64,000 bases of DNA, taken from the NCBI RefSeq assembly GCF_003025615.1, contig NZ_PYMJ01000007.1:62001-126000 (forward strand). Reading direction: 5' to 3'. Below, in pieces: positions 26,016 through 35,919 of the stretch. The stretch is from Photobacterium frigidiphilum (lineage in GTDB: Bacteria > Pseudomonadota > Gammaproteobacteria > Enterobacterales > Vibrionaceae). The notes under the pieces are model-generated. The model saw only the letters and a program-made list of their open reading frames with translations. It did not search any database and had not been told where the DNA came from. Position 1 is the first letter of the stretch. Each line of letters opens with the position of its first letter. Made by a program: the position numbers and the translations under genes.

Positions 26016-27011
26016 TTACACAGAGCGGATTAATTCAGGCATGATCTCAAAAAGATCCCCCACTAGCCCATAATCTGCAATTTGAAAAATAGGCGCTTCA
26101 GGATCACTGTTAATCGCCACAATCACTTTTGAATCTTTCATGCCAGCTAAGTGCTGAATAGCACCAGAGATACCGACGGCGATATAAAGATCAGGCGCAA
26201 CAATTTTACCCGTTTGTCCGACTTGTAAATCATTCGAAACAAAACCCGCATCAACAGCAGCACGTGAAGCACCAATCGCGCCTCCCAGTTTGTCTGCAAG
26301 CTGTTCAACGAGTTCAAAACCTTCTTTACTGCCTAACCCTCGCCCACCAGAGATAACAACGCTAGCCGCAGGTAATTCAGGTCGTGCACTTACTACTTTC
26401 TGCTGCGATACGAATTCGGACGATTCTGCCAGAATATAATTATCTAACCGATTCATTTCAATGCAGAAGGCATGAGGGGGCTCGACACTGTCATTTGTGG
26501 TGATTGCATCGAATGCTGCACTGCGAATCGTCATCACTTTAATTTCGTCGTTAGATTTCACTCTTACTAACGCATTGCCAGCATAGATAGGACGAATAAC
26601 AACGTCGGGTGATTCTATGCCGATCACATCCGACAACTGCCCCACATCCAATAAGGCAGCAACACGTGGCGTTATATTTTTACCAAAGGTTGTGGCTGGC
26701 GCTAATATATGCGAATAGTCATTACCGATATGTTCTTTACAAACATGGACAATTAAAGCCGACACATTTTCGGCTAATAAGTGTTGATAAACATCTGAAT
26801 TAACCACTAGCACATTACTAACAGCACTAATGTGACGGATTGATTCAACCACTGATTCGCAATGAAAGCCAATAACTAATACCGTAATTTCCACTTGTTT
26901 ATTTTCAGACATTATCTCTGTTGCAGCATTGATGGTTCGTAATGTATCAACTGACACCGATTTATTATCATGCTCTGCAATAACAAGCGTTGCTAATTTT
27001 TTATCGCCCAT
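26016..27011 (-). CDS. etfA: Electron-transfer flavoprotein, alpha subunit
   Basis: This 331-residue ETF alpha subunit holds the FAD that accepts electrons from acyl-CoA dehydrogenases. The C-terminal FAD domain is typical: SGGRGLGSKEGFELVEQLA (about 223-241), GASRAAVDAGF, QVGQTGKIVAPDLYIAVGIS and IVAINSDPEAPIFQIADYG. TAGGAG precedes the ATG. It is the second gene of the etfB-etfA operon. The partner acyl-CoA dehydrogenases for isovaleryl- and isobutyryl-CoA are encoded 15-20 kb away in the same window. Confidence 0.93.
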   Translation of the reverse strand: MGDKKLATLVIAEHDNKSVSVDTLRTINAATEIMSENKQVEITVLVIGFHCESVVESIRHISAVSNVLVVNSDVYQHLLAENVSALIVHVCKEHIGNDYSHILAPATTFGKNITPRVAALLDVGQLSDVIGIESPDVVIRPIYAGNALVRVKSNDEIKVMTIRSAAFDAITTNDSVEPPHAFCIEMNRLDNYILAESSEFVSQQKVVSARPELPAASVVISGGRGLGSKEGFELVEQLADKLGGAIGASRAAVDAGFVSNDLQVGQTGKIVAPDLYIAVGISGAIQHLAGMKDSKVIVAINSDPEAPIFQIADYGLVGDLFEIMPELIRSV

Positions 27012-27055
27012 TAAATCGCTCCTAGCAGCGTATTTGAAATAACCAAGTACGTACG

Positions 27056-27841
27056 TTAAATAACCTTGGCTTCATTTTTCAGCTTTTCTACCAGCTCCGA
27101 TACGCTATTAACCATCACGCCAGCGACGCGTTCAGGCGGTGACATTACATCAAGTACTTCTTGATGCAGAGTAACTGCCACACCTAATTCTTCTGGTGTT
27201 ATCACATCTAATGGTTTTCGTTTTGCTTTCATAATATTGGGAAGAGAGGCATAACGGGGCTCATTTAAGCGCAAGTCAGTACTGATAATTGCTGGTAGAT
27301 TCAGTTTTACCGTTTCAAGACCACCATCAATTTCACGAGTTACAAGTACGGCATTACTCTGCCCATTCGATTCAGATACTGGAGATTCTTCTGACACAAC
27401 GGTCACTTCTGATGCGAATGTACCTTGAGGGCGCTGCGTGATGGCAGCTAGCATTTGCGCCACTTGATTATTGTCAGTATCAATAGATTGCTTACCCAGT
27501 AATACAATTCCAGGGTCTTCAATCACCATAACAGCTCGCAGTAATTTAGCCACAACGAGAGGTTCTGGTGAAGATGGTATATCAATATGAATCGCACGAT
27601 CGGCGCCCAGTGCCAGTGCTGTTCTCAATTGTTCCTGACAGCTTTTATCGCCGACTGATACCACAATAATTTCTTCTGCATGCCCTGCTTCTTTTAGCCT
27701 AACCGCCTCTTCTACCGCTATTTCGCAAAAGGGGTTCATCGTCATTTTTACATTATTGGTCTCTACACCTGAACCGTCACTCTTAACCCTAATCTTTACG
27801 TAAGGGTCAATCACACGCTTAATCGCTACTAATACTTTCAC
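27056..27841 (-). CDS. etfB: Electron-transfer flavoprotein, beta subunit
   Basis: This 261-residue ETF beta subunit binds AMP and docks with acyl-CoA dehydrogenases. Family features are [19 protein letters not shown] at the N-terminus, [23 protein letters not shown] and [19 protein letters not shown], with the ETF beta signature around [20 protein letters not shown]. The start codon is GTG, supported by AAGGAAGG about 4 bases upstream. A LiuR-like box lies between it and the divergent ETF-ubiquinone oxidoreductase gene. Confidence 0.92.
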   Translation of the reverse strand: MKVLVAIKRVIDPYVKIRVKSDGSGVETNNVKMTMNPFCEIAVEEAVRLKEAGHAEEIIVVSVGDKSCQEQLRTALALGADRAIHIDIPSSPEPLVVAKLLRAVMVIEDPGIVLLGKQSIDTDNNQVAQMLAAITQRPQGTFASEVTVVSEESPVSESNGQSNAVLVTREIDGGLETVKLNLPAIISTDLRLNEPRYASLPNIMKAKRKPLDVITPEELGVAVTLHQEVLDVMSPPERVAGVMVNSVSELVEKLKNEAKVI

Positions 27842-28058
27842 AATGCCTTCCTTTGTAAATTGGGATGCTGTTCGTGTAAGCCTTAATCCTATGATTTATC
27901 ACTGTCGGTGTTTTTCAGTGTTGTTTTTTCAATGCTGTTGTTTTTCAAAATCGTTACTTGGCAGGTATACCGTGCTTTGAATGGCTATTTTTGAGTTAAT
28001 CTATGCTTTTCAAGAAATAATACAGTAAAAACTACGTTACCTTTTGAGCCTAGTTTAA

Positions 28059-28074
28059 TTTACGTTTACGTCAA
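28059..28074. promoter_or_regulatory. LiuR-like palindromic box between etfB and ETF-QO
   Basis: TTTACGTTTACGTCAA closely matches the two boxes found between the liu and valine operons (46821 and 46850) and, as I recall, the LiuR consensus deduced for gammaproteobacteria (TTGACGTwwACGTCAA-like). It lies 50 bases before the ETF-QO start and about 218 bases from the etfB start. LiuR binding is inferred. Confidence 0.75.
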
Positions 28075-28123
28075 CTGGACTATATTTAATGTTATGTAAG
28101 TAATGTAGGGACAGGTTTACAGC

Positions 28124-29800
28124 ATGGATAGAGAATATATGGCGTTTGATGTTGTGATTGTTGGCGCTGGTCCTGCTGGCTTGGCTGCCGCTTGTCAGCT
28201 TGCACAGCTCAACCAGAAAGCAAATAAAAAAGGACAAGACATTAGCATTTGTGTCGTCGAAAAAGGCGCTGAAGTCGGTGCACACATTATCTCTGGTGCG
28301 CTATTTGAAACCCGTGCATTAGATGAACTGTTCCCAGAATGGTCAACAATGGGTGCGCCACTTACTACCCCCGTGATTGACGATCAATTCATCTACCTGA
28401 CTAACCAATATAATCACCTGACGGTTCCACATTTCCTCACACCACAGCCTATGCATAACACAGATAAAAACTACGTGATTAGCTTAGCCAACCTATGTCG
28501 CTGGCTAGCACAGCAAGCTGAAGTGCTAGGTGTAGATATTTTCCCGGGCTTTGCCGCTGCCAGTATTAATTACGACGCAGCTGGCGCTGTGACTGGTATT
28601 AATACGTCAGATATGGGGCGAGATAAAAATGGCGCCCCCAAAGCGAATTTCGAAGCGGGTATCGAACTGAAAGCCAAATACACTATCTTCGCTGAAGGAT
28701 CGCGAGGGAGTTTGGGTAAACAGCTGCTCGATAAGTATCAGCTAGCTGCGAATAAACAACCTCAACACTATGCATTGGGGCTAAAAGAAATATGGGAAAT
28801 GCCTACAAATAATACTCAACCTAATGCAGGTAGTGTTATTCACGCAGCAGGTTGGCCTTTAAGTGAATCAGATACGACTGGCGGTGGCTTTCTTTATCAT
28901 TTAGACGATAACCAGATCGCCGTTGGGTTAATCGTTGATTTGAATTACAGTAACCCTTATCTAAGCCCTTTCGATGAATTCCAACGACTAAAAAAACATC
29001 CCGCTTTCAGTAAGCATCTTAAAAGTGGACAGCGTATTTCTTACGGTGCGCGGGCTATTTCTAAAGGCGGATTATCATCTTTGCCCAAACAGCAATTTCC
29101 TGGTGGCTTGTTAGTAGGTTGTGATGCAGGCACATTAAATGTAGCCAAGATAAAAGGCAGCCACACTGCGATGAAATCAGGCATGCTAGCGGCAGATGCT
29201 ATTTTTGAACAATTACGATGTGGCAATGCTCAAACCGAGCCGGATTATGACTTGTTGTTTGAAGCGTCTTGGCTGTATCAAGAGCTACAAGAATCACGTA
29301 ATTTTGGTGCAGAGCTACACAAATTTGGTAGTTTGCTAGGCGGAACACTCGCTGCTTTTGAACATAACGTGTGGGCATCTATTTTTAAGCGTAAAACACC
29401 TTGGACAATTACAGATCAACAGGCCGATCATGAGTGCTTAAAAGACATCGCACAATGCCAACCTATTTCCTATCCCAAGCCTGATGGTATATTGAGTTTC
29501 GATAAGCCGTCATCGGTATATTTATCAGGAACACAACATGAAGAAAATCAGCCTTGCCACTTAGTACTCGCCGATAACAACATTCCTATTCATACCCATT
29601 TACCACGCTATGATGAGCCCAGTCAGCGCTATTGCCCCGCAGGCGTCTATGAAATCATCACTGTTGATGATAAACCTAAACTGCAAATCAACGCTGCTAA
29701 CTGCGTACATTGTAAAACCTGCGACATTAAAGATCCGTCGCAAAATATAACTTGGCACCCACCAGAAGGTGGTGGCGGGCCAAATTATCAGAATATGTAA
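28124..29800 (+). CDS. Electron-transfer flavoprotein:ubiquinone oxidoreductase
   Basis: This 558-residue iron-sulfur flavoprotein passes electrons from reduced ETF to the quinone pool at the inner membrane. The FAD-binding GxGxxG (VVIVGAGPAGLAAAC) is at about residues 9-23. The C-terminal domain carries the 4Fe-4S ligands, with Cys residues in RYCPAGVYE and in NCVHCKTCDIKDPSQNI. GWPLSESDTTGGGFLYH and GLLVGCDAGTLNVAKIKGSH are typical of ETF-QO. The start may be the ATG at 28124 or the ATG five codons later; ribosome-binding sites do not decide. It is divergent from etfB and has its own terminator. Confidence 0.93.
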   Translation: MDREYMAFDVVIVGAGPAGLAAACQLAQLNQKANKKGQDISICVVEKGAEVGAHIISGALFETRALDELFPEWSTMGAPLTTPVIDDQFIYLTNQYNHLTVPHFLTPQPMHNTDKNYVISLANLCRWLAQQAEVLGVDIFPGFAAASINYDAAGAVTGINTSDMGRDKNGAPKANFEAGIELKAKYTIFAEGSRGSLGKQLLDKYQLAANKQPQHYALGLKEIWEMPTNNTQPNAGSVIHAAGWPLSESDTTGGGFLYHLDDNQIAVGLIVDLNYSNPYLSPFDEFQRLKKHPAFSKHLKSGQRISYGARAISKGGLSSLPKQQFPGGLLVGCDAGTLNVAKIKGSHTAMKSGMLAADAIFEQLRCGNAQTEPDYDLLFEASWLYQELQESRNFGAELHKFGSLLGGTLAAFEHNVWASIFKRKTPWTITDQQADHECLKDIAQCQPISYPKPDGILSFDKPSSVYLSGTQHEENQPCHLVLADNNIPIHTHLPRYDEPSQRYCPAGVYEIITVDDKPKLQINAANCVHCKTCDIKDPSQNITWHPPEGGGGPNYQNM

Positions 29801-29803
29801 TAA

Positions 29804-29842
29804 AAAAGGAGCCCTATGCTTTATAAAGCTAGGGCTCCTTTT
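29804..29842. terminator. Bidirectional rho-independent terminator
   Basis: AAAAGGAGCCCTA (29804-29816) pairs perfectly with TAGGGCTCCTTTT (29830-29842), immediately after the ETF-QO stop codon. T-runs occur on both strands, serving the convergent amylase gene too. Confidence 0.92.
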
Positions 29843-29926
29843 AAACTGATGCTTCACTTATAAATTAAACAGTAAATATATATAACATGGCTATTTAATG
29901 ATCAGCAGCACCGTTGCTATTACGAT

Positions 29927-31990
29927 TTACTGACACTTAGATACCATGATATTTTCTGGTAAACCGTTATCAGTAAACTGAATACTCCAAACGTACTTAC
30001 CTGCCTCAGGTAACATTGCTGCGGTATCTTTTCCGTAGCCACCAGCTTTAAGAATATTTTCGACACCCAGCTTCAACTCTAGGCCATCAGCAGTATATTG
30101 TGACGACCAATCTTTACTTGCATACTGCATACGATAGCCACCTGCCTTTTCATCGACAACGGCTTGGTAAGTATTATTACCCTTGTATTCGAAAGCACGG
30201 TTATCTTTATGCTTCCAGCCTGCATCTGCAAAATCACCGACTACGTACAATGTCTTGCTAACAGGTCCGACTTCATCAAGCGTAGGGTTATCACACTGCG
30301 CCATAAAACCTTCGCCAGTCATCATCACTGCCGCTTTTGTTGCTGTTGCGCCGACAGCTGAAGGAACTTCAACTTTCAAGAAACGGGCAACAAAACCATT
30401 TAATGGAATTTGATACTTACCAGAGCTAACAGAAAAACGTTCGCCAGTGATTAAATCCACTAAATCACCTTCTGATCCCACCTTTGATGCGATCAGTTCG
30501 ATGCTATTTGATTGAGATTGTGTGCTCACCATGTACAGTAAAACATCATCACCAGACTGTTTATGATCAACATAGACAGAATCATTAGCCAGTACATTAA
30601 CGCGTTCACCTTGTGATAATGCAGGGTGTGCAGCACGAAGGTTCATCAGTTTGGTCACATACTTTTTCAGATCTTTTTGGCTAACATTCAGAGAACTATC
30701 AGACGATGTTGTAACACCCTCTATTTTTGCAGTTGAACGCGCAACATGATCATCACATAAGCCATCAATAGCACAATTTTCACCTGGTGCTTTATCGGCG
30801 AACCCTTCAACTTGATCGCCTATTTCATCACCGTAATACAAGGTAATAGGGCCAGTGTACGCGGCTTGGAAAGACAGTGCTGCTTTGTGACGCTGCCAGT
30901 ATTCATCATTATTTACGTCTGCAATATTGCCACGTTGTAGCAAATCACCAAAACGGACCAAATCGTGATTACCTAGCATAAGGTTAGGTTTAGCATCTGC
31001 CGGATAGAGGCTATGTAATGACATGCCTTCATCTAGCCATTCACCGCCCTTTCCACCATTGCCGTTTTCATTTACCGCAAAGGTTTCAACAACACGGTAG
31101 CGCACAGGGAAATCGAACGCAGAACATAACGCAGGATTTTCAGCAGAACCATAGCCTGTTTCATTAATGTAGTTTTCGTTATTCCAAATTTCAGCCACCA
31201 TGTAGCCAAGAGGATTAACCGTTTTACCATCAGAATTTACATATGTAACCGATTTCGAGGCTTCATCAACGCTTTTACGCAGCTCAGCCCATGCATCGGT
31301 AGGTACTTGATATGCTTGGTCTAAACGCCAACCATCAATCTTTAATTCTGTTATCCAGTATGTCGCCACTTCTTTATAAAATGCCATGCTTTCAGGGTAA
31401 CTAACCGGGTTACTCTCACCTTGAGGTAAATTACCTTGAGGTGATGCGACAACGTTATCTTTATGGTGTCCGAATACCCCATCAAAGAATACATACAAAC
31501 CACGCTTATGGGCTTCTTCGACCAGCTCTTTCGCTTTTTCCATCGAACCAAAACGCGGATCTATCGCAAAGTAGTTACTTGCAAAATACCCAGTGGCATC
31601 CAGCCTGTCAGCCCAGTGATTCTGCCCTTCTACAGGAACAGAATCAAATACCGGTGTTAACCAAACCGCATTCATTCCCAAAGATTGGATATAATCGAGT
31701 GAATCAATAATGCCTTGTAAGTCACCTTTGTGATGGCTAGTTCCATAGCCAGTACCATGACCAATACTGTCATCGCCATTTACAAAGCTTTCAACCATCA
31801 CTTGATACATACGTAAATCATCAGTTTCAGCTGATGTTGATACATTACAAGCGTAAGGCGTTACGTTACCAACAGGTGAATCGGATGAAGTCGATGAACC
31901 AGAACTACTGCAAGCAGATAAAGACGCTGCGATGGCAAGTGCAAGACATGTTTTTACGTTCTGTTTTAACCCCATGTTCCATTTAACCAC
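29927..31990 (-). CDS. Alpha-amylase-family (GH13) lipoprotein
   Basis: This 687-residue glycoside hydrolase for starch or glycogen is anchored as a lipoprotein (LALAIAASLSAC, lipidated at Cys27). The (beta/alpha)8 domain has the three GH13 carboxylates: Asp224 in DGWRLDQAY, Glu267 in MVAEIWNN and Asp343 in GNHDLVRFGD. A GH13 C-terminal beta domain follows. The last 110 residues (about 575-687, KTLYVVGDF to the end) resemble a starch-binding or pullulanase-associated module. Translation begins at GTG 31990: AAGGAG sits 6 bases before it, while the in-frame ATG at 31975 has no such signal. A candidate CRP site lies upstream. Confidence 0.9.
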   Translation of the reverse strand: MVKWNMGLKQNVKTCLALAIAASLSACSSSGSSTSSDSPVGNVTPYACNVSTSAETDDLRMYQVMVESFVNGDDSIGHGTGYGTSHHKGDLQGIIDSLDYIQSLGMNAVWLTPVFDSVPVEGQNHWADRLDATGYFASNYFAIDPRFGSMEKAKELVEEAHKRGLYVFFDGVFGHHKDNVVASPQGNLPQGESNPVSYPESMAFYKEVATYWITELKIDGWRLDQAYQVPTDAWAELRKSVDEASKSVTYVNSDGKTVNPLGYMVAEIWNNENYINETGYGSAENPALCSAFDFPVRYRVVETFAVNENGNGGKGGEWLDEGMSLHSLYPADAKPNLMLGNHDLVRFGDLLQRGNIADVNNDEYWQRHKAALSFQAAYTGPITLYYGDEIGDQVEGFADKAPGENCAIDGLCDDHVARSTAKIEGVTTSSDSSLNVSQKDLKKYVTKLMNLRAAHPALSQGERVNVLANDSVYVDHKQSGDDVLLYMVSTQSQSNSIELIASKVGSEGDLVDLITGERFSVSSGKYQIPLNGFVARFLKVEVPSAVGATATKAAVMMTGEGFMAQCDNPTLDEVGPVSKTLYVVGDFADAGWKHKDNRAFEYKGNNTYQAVVDEKAGGYRMQYASKDWSSQYTADGLELKLGVENILKAGGYGKDTAAMLPEAGKYVWSIQFTDNGLPENIMVSKCQ

Positions 31991-32099
31991 GATGTTCTCC
32001 TTGAATTATTATTATATAGGTACACGGTGATTATTTATTAATCACACAGCATTGAGACCATCCTTAGAATAATAATTTGAGGCGTAGGTTGGGGGGAGT

Positions 32100-32115
32100 A
32101 GAGATCTGCATCACA
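32100..32115 (-). promoter_or_regulatory. Candidate CRP site upstream of the amylase gene
   Basis: On the minus strand TGTGAT, four bases, then ATCTCT matches the CRP half-sites TGTGAT-N4-ATCACA at 10 of 12 positions, about 110 bases before the GTG start. cAMP-CRP activation of the amylase gene is plausible but unproven. Confidence 0.5.
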
Positions 32116-32156
32116 TCTTTCTTACATTATTGTTTTACAATATTTTTTTACTGATT

Positions 32157-32450
32157 CTATTTCGATGAATAACGCCTAAGAACTTCTACAACCTCAACGG
32201 TATAATGCTTATACCATTTATTTTGACCTAGCTTTTGTGCGACTAAATGCTCGGCATTCTGCTTCCACGCTTTAATGTGTTCGAGGTTATCCCAATAAGA
32301 TATCGCGATTTCTTGGCTACCTTCAGCAGTGGCTACAAACTCAGTACAATCATATTCTTTTATGGCTAAATCACGCATCTTCGCTGCCATTTTAGAATAT
32401 TCATCATCAAACTGATTGATCTCGGCTTTAAATATAACGGCGTATTTCAT
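32157..32450 (-). CDS. Antibiotic-biosynthesis-monooxygenase (ABM) fold protein
   Basis: This 97-residue protein has the ferredoxin-like ABM fold: strand MKYAVIFKAEIN, a helix (SKMAAKMRDLAIKEY), then the family segment EIAISYWDNLEHIKAWKQNAEHLVAQKLGQNKWYKHYTVEVVEV. Relatives include heme-degrading enzymes and quinol monooxygenases, but many are uncharacterised. The hallmark WxNxEHIxAWK is kept. It is monocistronic, and nothing nearby indicates its substrate. Confidence 0.8.
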   Translation of the reverse strand: MKYAVIFKAEINQFDDEYSKMAAKMRDLAIKEYDCTEFVATAEGSQEIAISYWDNLEHIKAWKQNAEHLVAQKLGQNKWYKHYTVEVVEVLRRYSSK

Positions 32451-32519
32451 GGGTTATCCTTAATCCAAAGGTTAATTTGTATTATAAATTCACGGTTAAC
32501 CGCGATTGATTTATTAGAC

Positions 32520-32545
32520 AAAAAAAGGAGATCAAATGATCTCCT
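32520..32545 (-). terminator. Rho-independent terminator of the chemoreceptor gene
   Basis: AGGAGATC (32526-32533) pairs with GATCTCCT (32538-32545). On the minus strand it is followed by a run of seven T's, 45 bases past the chemoreceptor stop codon. Confidence 0.88.
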
Positions 32546-32589
32546 CTTTCTTATTTAAAGACTTAAATCTTAGCTTATGTAGATTGAGA

Positions 32590-34221
32590 CTACACTTTAA
32601 AACGTGACAGTGACGCTTTCAGTGTCGTTGCTAATTGCGCTAACTCAACACTTGATTGCGCCGTTTGTTCAGCCCCCATTGCCACTTCACTTGCTGATAA
32701 ACTCATACTTTGAATATTGCGGCCAAGCTCTTCAGTTACCGAATCTTGTTGGCTACACGCACTTGCGATTTGAATACCTGTATCGGCAACCTTCATCATG
32801 GTTTCTTCAATGATTTGAATAGATTGACCCGTTTGAACACTTTGCTCTACACAAATACGAATCTTCGAACAACTTTGACCAGTCGCACTCTTCGCATGGG
32901 CTGCACTTGCTTGTAGCTTCTCAATAATATCAACAATTTCACTGGTTGATGTTTGAGTACGGCCCGCAAGAGAACGAACTTCATCTGCTACCACGGCAAA
33001 ACCACGGCCTTGCTCACCAGCACGCGCCGCTTCAATCGCTGCGTTCAATGCCAGCAAATTTGTTTGATCAGCAATACCACGAATTACTTCAACAACAACA
33101 CTGATGTTGTGTGATTCACGCTCCAGCTCTTCAACTAACTCACCTGCTTGCTCAATATCACGAGACACGATTTGAATTTGTTTGATATTAGATTGAACGT
33201 CTTGATTACCTTGCTTCGCTTCTTCAGACGCTTCTAACGCAGAAGTAGAGGCCGTTTCCGTATTATTTGCAACTTCTGCAACGGTTGCCTTCATCTCTTC
33301 CATTGCCGCAGCTACGGTTGTAATATCAGATTGTTGCTGTTGCATACCACGAGCCGATTGCTCAGAGATCGCACTCATTTCTTCAACTGCTGCAGAAAGT
33401 TGAGTTACCGCAGAAATAGTATCTTCAATTAAGATTCGTAGCTGGTTTTGCATTTCGATATTGGTATCAGCCAATACGCCTAGCTCATCATTACCAATTT
33501 CTTCGCGTTGAAGGTGGAATGTTAAATCGCCAGAAGCTATCGCTTTCGATTGTTCAACAACTAAGTTCAAAGGACGACAAATTTGACGAGCCAAGAAGAA
33601 CGTAATAAATACCATGAAAGCAATCAACGCAGTGAAAGACACTTTGGTTATTGTGGTTACATTACTAACGCTACCTATAATTTCCGTGCGATTACTAGCA
33701 ACAAAACCTAAGTTAATATCAACTAACGCATCCATTGCAGTACCTACTGCATCAAACTCATCAAGTGAACTAACTAACTCTTGATGAGCTTTATCAAGAT
33801 CTCGGCTTTTTACCATTTGCTCAAAATTATTAAATATATTTAAATAATCTTTCCAAGCCTTTAATACGTAATCAAATATTCGACGCTCTTCTGTACCTGC
33901 TACGGTAGCATCATAGCGACTTAGCATACCTTGAATTTTATGTTTAGTTGCAGCTTGACGAATAAACAACGCATCTAATTTAGAATTAGATTCTTTATAT
34001 GTGAGGGCCGCATATTGACTACGGCGCAACACTGACATTTCAAAGTACATAGCTTCAACTGATAACACACTTGGAATCGTAGAATCCGTAAAGTTAATTA
34101 CATCTGACTCTACTTTTTTTAACTCTTGGAATAGGAACATAGCAAACGCTATCATAACTAATCCGATCGCTGAAAATACAACGGCAATTTTTTTACGCAC
34201 TGCTAAATTTTTATAACTCAT
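32590..34221 (-). CDS. Methyl-accepting chemotaxis protein
   Basis: This 543-residue inner-membrane chemoreceptor has membrane segments at about residues 12-31 and 190-210. They enclose a periplasmic domain of about 160 residues with mostly helical sequence, resembling a four-helix-bundle sensor. A HAMP domain (about 212-265) and the signalling helices follow. The highly conserved hairpin tip is [20 protein letters not shown] and [23 protein letters not shown] precedes the ATG. There is no C-terminal CheR/CheB pentapeptide. The ligand is unknown. It is a stand-alone gene with its own terminator. Confidence 0.93.
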   Translation of the reverse strand: MSYKNLAVRKKIAVVFSAIGLVMIAFAMFLFQELKKVESDVINFTDSTIPSVLSVEAMYFEMSVLRRSQYAALTYKESNSKLDALFIRQAATKHKIQGMLSRYDATVAGTEERRIFDYVLKAWKDYLNIFNNFEQMVKSRDLDKAHQELVSSLDEFDAVGTAMDALVDINLGFVASNRTEIIGSVSNVTTITKVSFTALIAFMVFITFFLARQICRPLNLVVEQSKAIASGDLTFHLQREEIGNDELGVLADTNIEMQNQLRILIEDTISAVTQLSAAVEEMSAISEQSARGMQQQQSDITTVAAAMEEMKATVAEVANNTETASTSALEASEEAKQGNQDVQSNIKQIQIVSRDIEQAGELVEELERESHNISVVVEVIRGIADQTNLLALNAAIEAARAGEQGRGFAVVADEVRSLAGRTQTSTSEIVDIIEKLQASAAHAKSATGQSCSKIRICVEQSVQTGQSIQIIEETMMKVADTGIQIASACSQQDSVTEELGRNIQSMSLSASEVAMGAEQTAQSSVELAQLATTLKASLSRFKV

Positions 34222-34667
34222 ATTTATAAGACCCTTGGATAATGTAATAACTCAGTCCATGAGTATTTCTATTATTTGAGTTAATATTAACTCATTCTCT
34301 ATTTAACAGCAGATAACAGAAAACAAAATAAAATAAAACAGTGTAAAAGTCACACTTTTTATAATAAAAAACCAATGAAAATAAGACCTTGCACAAACAT
34401 TGAACACGCAAACCATTGCCAATAAATATATGTACAAAAGGCGAGCGCCTCGTAACTATAATCCAAAAAAATCTGCTCACCTTATTTCTAAAAAAAGTGA
34501 ATTTATTTATAAGCGGGTATTTTCACCCACCTAGTTATTAAACGGCCTTATTGCTATAAGGCAAGAGAACACTGACATCACAAGGTTCACATTCCTGCGA
34601 ACCCTATTAATATTACTTTATGATACAGCTCAAAGGCCCTTGCCTTTTAACTGCTATATTGGTTTAT
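34222..34667. other. Intergenic region, no gene seen
   Basis: About 445 AT-rich bases between the chemoreceptor start and the saccharopine dehydrogenase stop codon. It includes the chemoreceptor promoter region. GCCTTAT (34545-34551) and ATAAGGC (34556-34562) form a small perfect hairpin without a T-run. The single long frame in it is low-complexity and antisense to nothing; I do not believe it is coding. Confidence 0.35.
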
Positions 34668-35729
34668 TCACAATGCTGAAATCGCAGTATTGAAAAAACC
34701 ATTTGCACGTAACCAAACCCCATCAGGATCTGAATCATCAGAAAGGGTTAATAAATGCGGTAATAACTGTTCAGCAAAATCTTCACTGCTTTCTTTCGGT
34801 AATACCGTCGGAAGGTGATCCACCGCTTGCACTTCAATGCCTGCAATTTGAGATTGAACAATCGGTTGAGTTAACTTTGTACACGCAGCATAGATTCGGA
34901 TTGGATTATCTGGGTTATTAGGATCGCAGCTAACATCACTGACCATACTTAGTCGTGGCGATGCTCCCAAACTTTCAGGTGTAATAAATGGCGCAGTACC
35001 TGGGGCTAAATATGCGCAATTAACTAAAATATCAAAATTGTTAATGTCAGTGAAAGGTCCACCCGCTTTGGTTTCATTGATATCCCATTGCACCGCTTCA
35101 ATACCAATATCTGCAAATAAATCAACGGCACCTCGACCACTACGACCATACGCGCCAATAACCAACGCGTTTGGCTTTTGTGGTAGTTGCGTCATTAACT
35201 GCTTCAACTCAGTTAGGTAAACATCACGATTTGGGTAGCTATTTACCGCAGGAAACGTTGAATCACTGTTCAACCGATGGCAGTAACCCGCAAAACCAAT
35301 AGCAGCACCTACATAACCCGCCCAGTAACCGAATGCGCAGACCCGCCGACCATTAATATCTTGTAAGAATTCAAGGTCTAATATTTCACCTTTTCCTTGG
35401 TCAAAACGCGCTAAAACTTGTTGGGCTTCATCTTGACCTTTGTAAGCATGCGCAAAATATATATGTTTGTGCTGTAGCGGGAAATCGTCTTCTGATAATT
35501 CCTTAAGCCCTAGAATATACGCATAGTTGGGTGCAGTTACCCAACTATGCCCTTCGACCAGTTCACACCCTGCAGCAAGGTATTCAGCATCTGCGAAAAT
35601 TCGTGTTGAGCTTTTTTCAACCATAACAACAGCACCAGTTTGGATCAGTGCAGATGCCCCTGTTGGAGTAAGCGCAGCTCGACGCTCACCTTGTTTTACT
35701 TCATCTCTTAACCAAAAAATTGTTTGCAT
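34668..35729 (-). CDS. Saccharopine dehydrogenase (lysine-forming, LYS1-like)
   Basis: This 353-residue NAD-dependent dehydrogenase is related to fungal LYS1 and to alanine dehydrogenase. The N-terminal block WLRDEVKQGERRAALTPTGA is the family opening with substrate-binding Lys and Arg. FAHAYKGQDEAQQVL carries the catalytic His/Lys region (KxxHAYKGQ-like). The nucleotide site is VIGAYGRSGRGAVDLF, and the segments around DILVNCAYLAPGT and DVSCDPNNPDNPIRIY are characteristic. In fungi it makes lysine from saccharopine; bacteria of this kind use the diaminopimelate route, so this enzyme may run in another direction or on another substrate. No partner reductase gene is near. Confidence 0.78.
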   Translation of the reverse strand: MQTIFWLRDEVKQGERRAALTPTGASALIQTGAVVMVEKSSTRIFADAEYLAAGCELVEGHSWVTAPNYAYILGLKELSEDDFPLQHKHIYFAHAYKGQDEAQQVLARFDQGKGEILDLEFLQDINGRRVCAFGYWAGYVGAAIGFAGYCHRLNSDSTFPAVNSYPNRDVYLTELKQLMTQLPQKPNALVIGAYGRSGRGAVDLFADIGIEAVQWDINETKAGGPFTDINNFDILVNCAYLAPGTAPFITPESLGASPRLSMVSDVSCDPNNPDNPIRIYAACTKLTQPIVQSQIAGIEVQAVDHLPTVLPKESSEDFAEQLLPHLLTLSDDSDPDGVWLRANGFFNTAISAL

Positions 35730-35919
35730 ATGATGTTCCTTATCTTATACCTGAATCGAATTTGTTGTAAATTCCGCAAACATAAAACCAATGCTGGCTG
35801 GCTTAAACAGCCGTTAATATGGCTGAAGGGAACTGGTGCGACACCTAAAGCCAGTACAACATGCTGGGTTGTAAAAGCCAACAATAAACGCCCCCTTCGG
35901 AAGTGATTCTTAGCCGTTA

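Noticed and set aside
32083..32100. GGGGGGAGTAGAG resembling a MalT box upstream of the amylase gene
   Set aside because: It matches the MalT consensus at only about 8 of 10 positions and in one copy, whereas MalT promoters normally have several. The CRP match nearby is better.
35724..35906. Plus-strand 60-codon frame between saccharopine dehydrogenase and glutathione transferase genes
   Set aside because: It overlaps the start of the dehydrogenase gene on the other strand, has no ribosome-binding site and encodes a sequence with no domain character.
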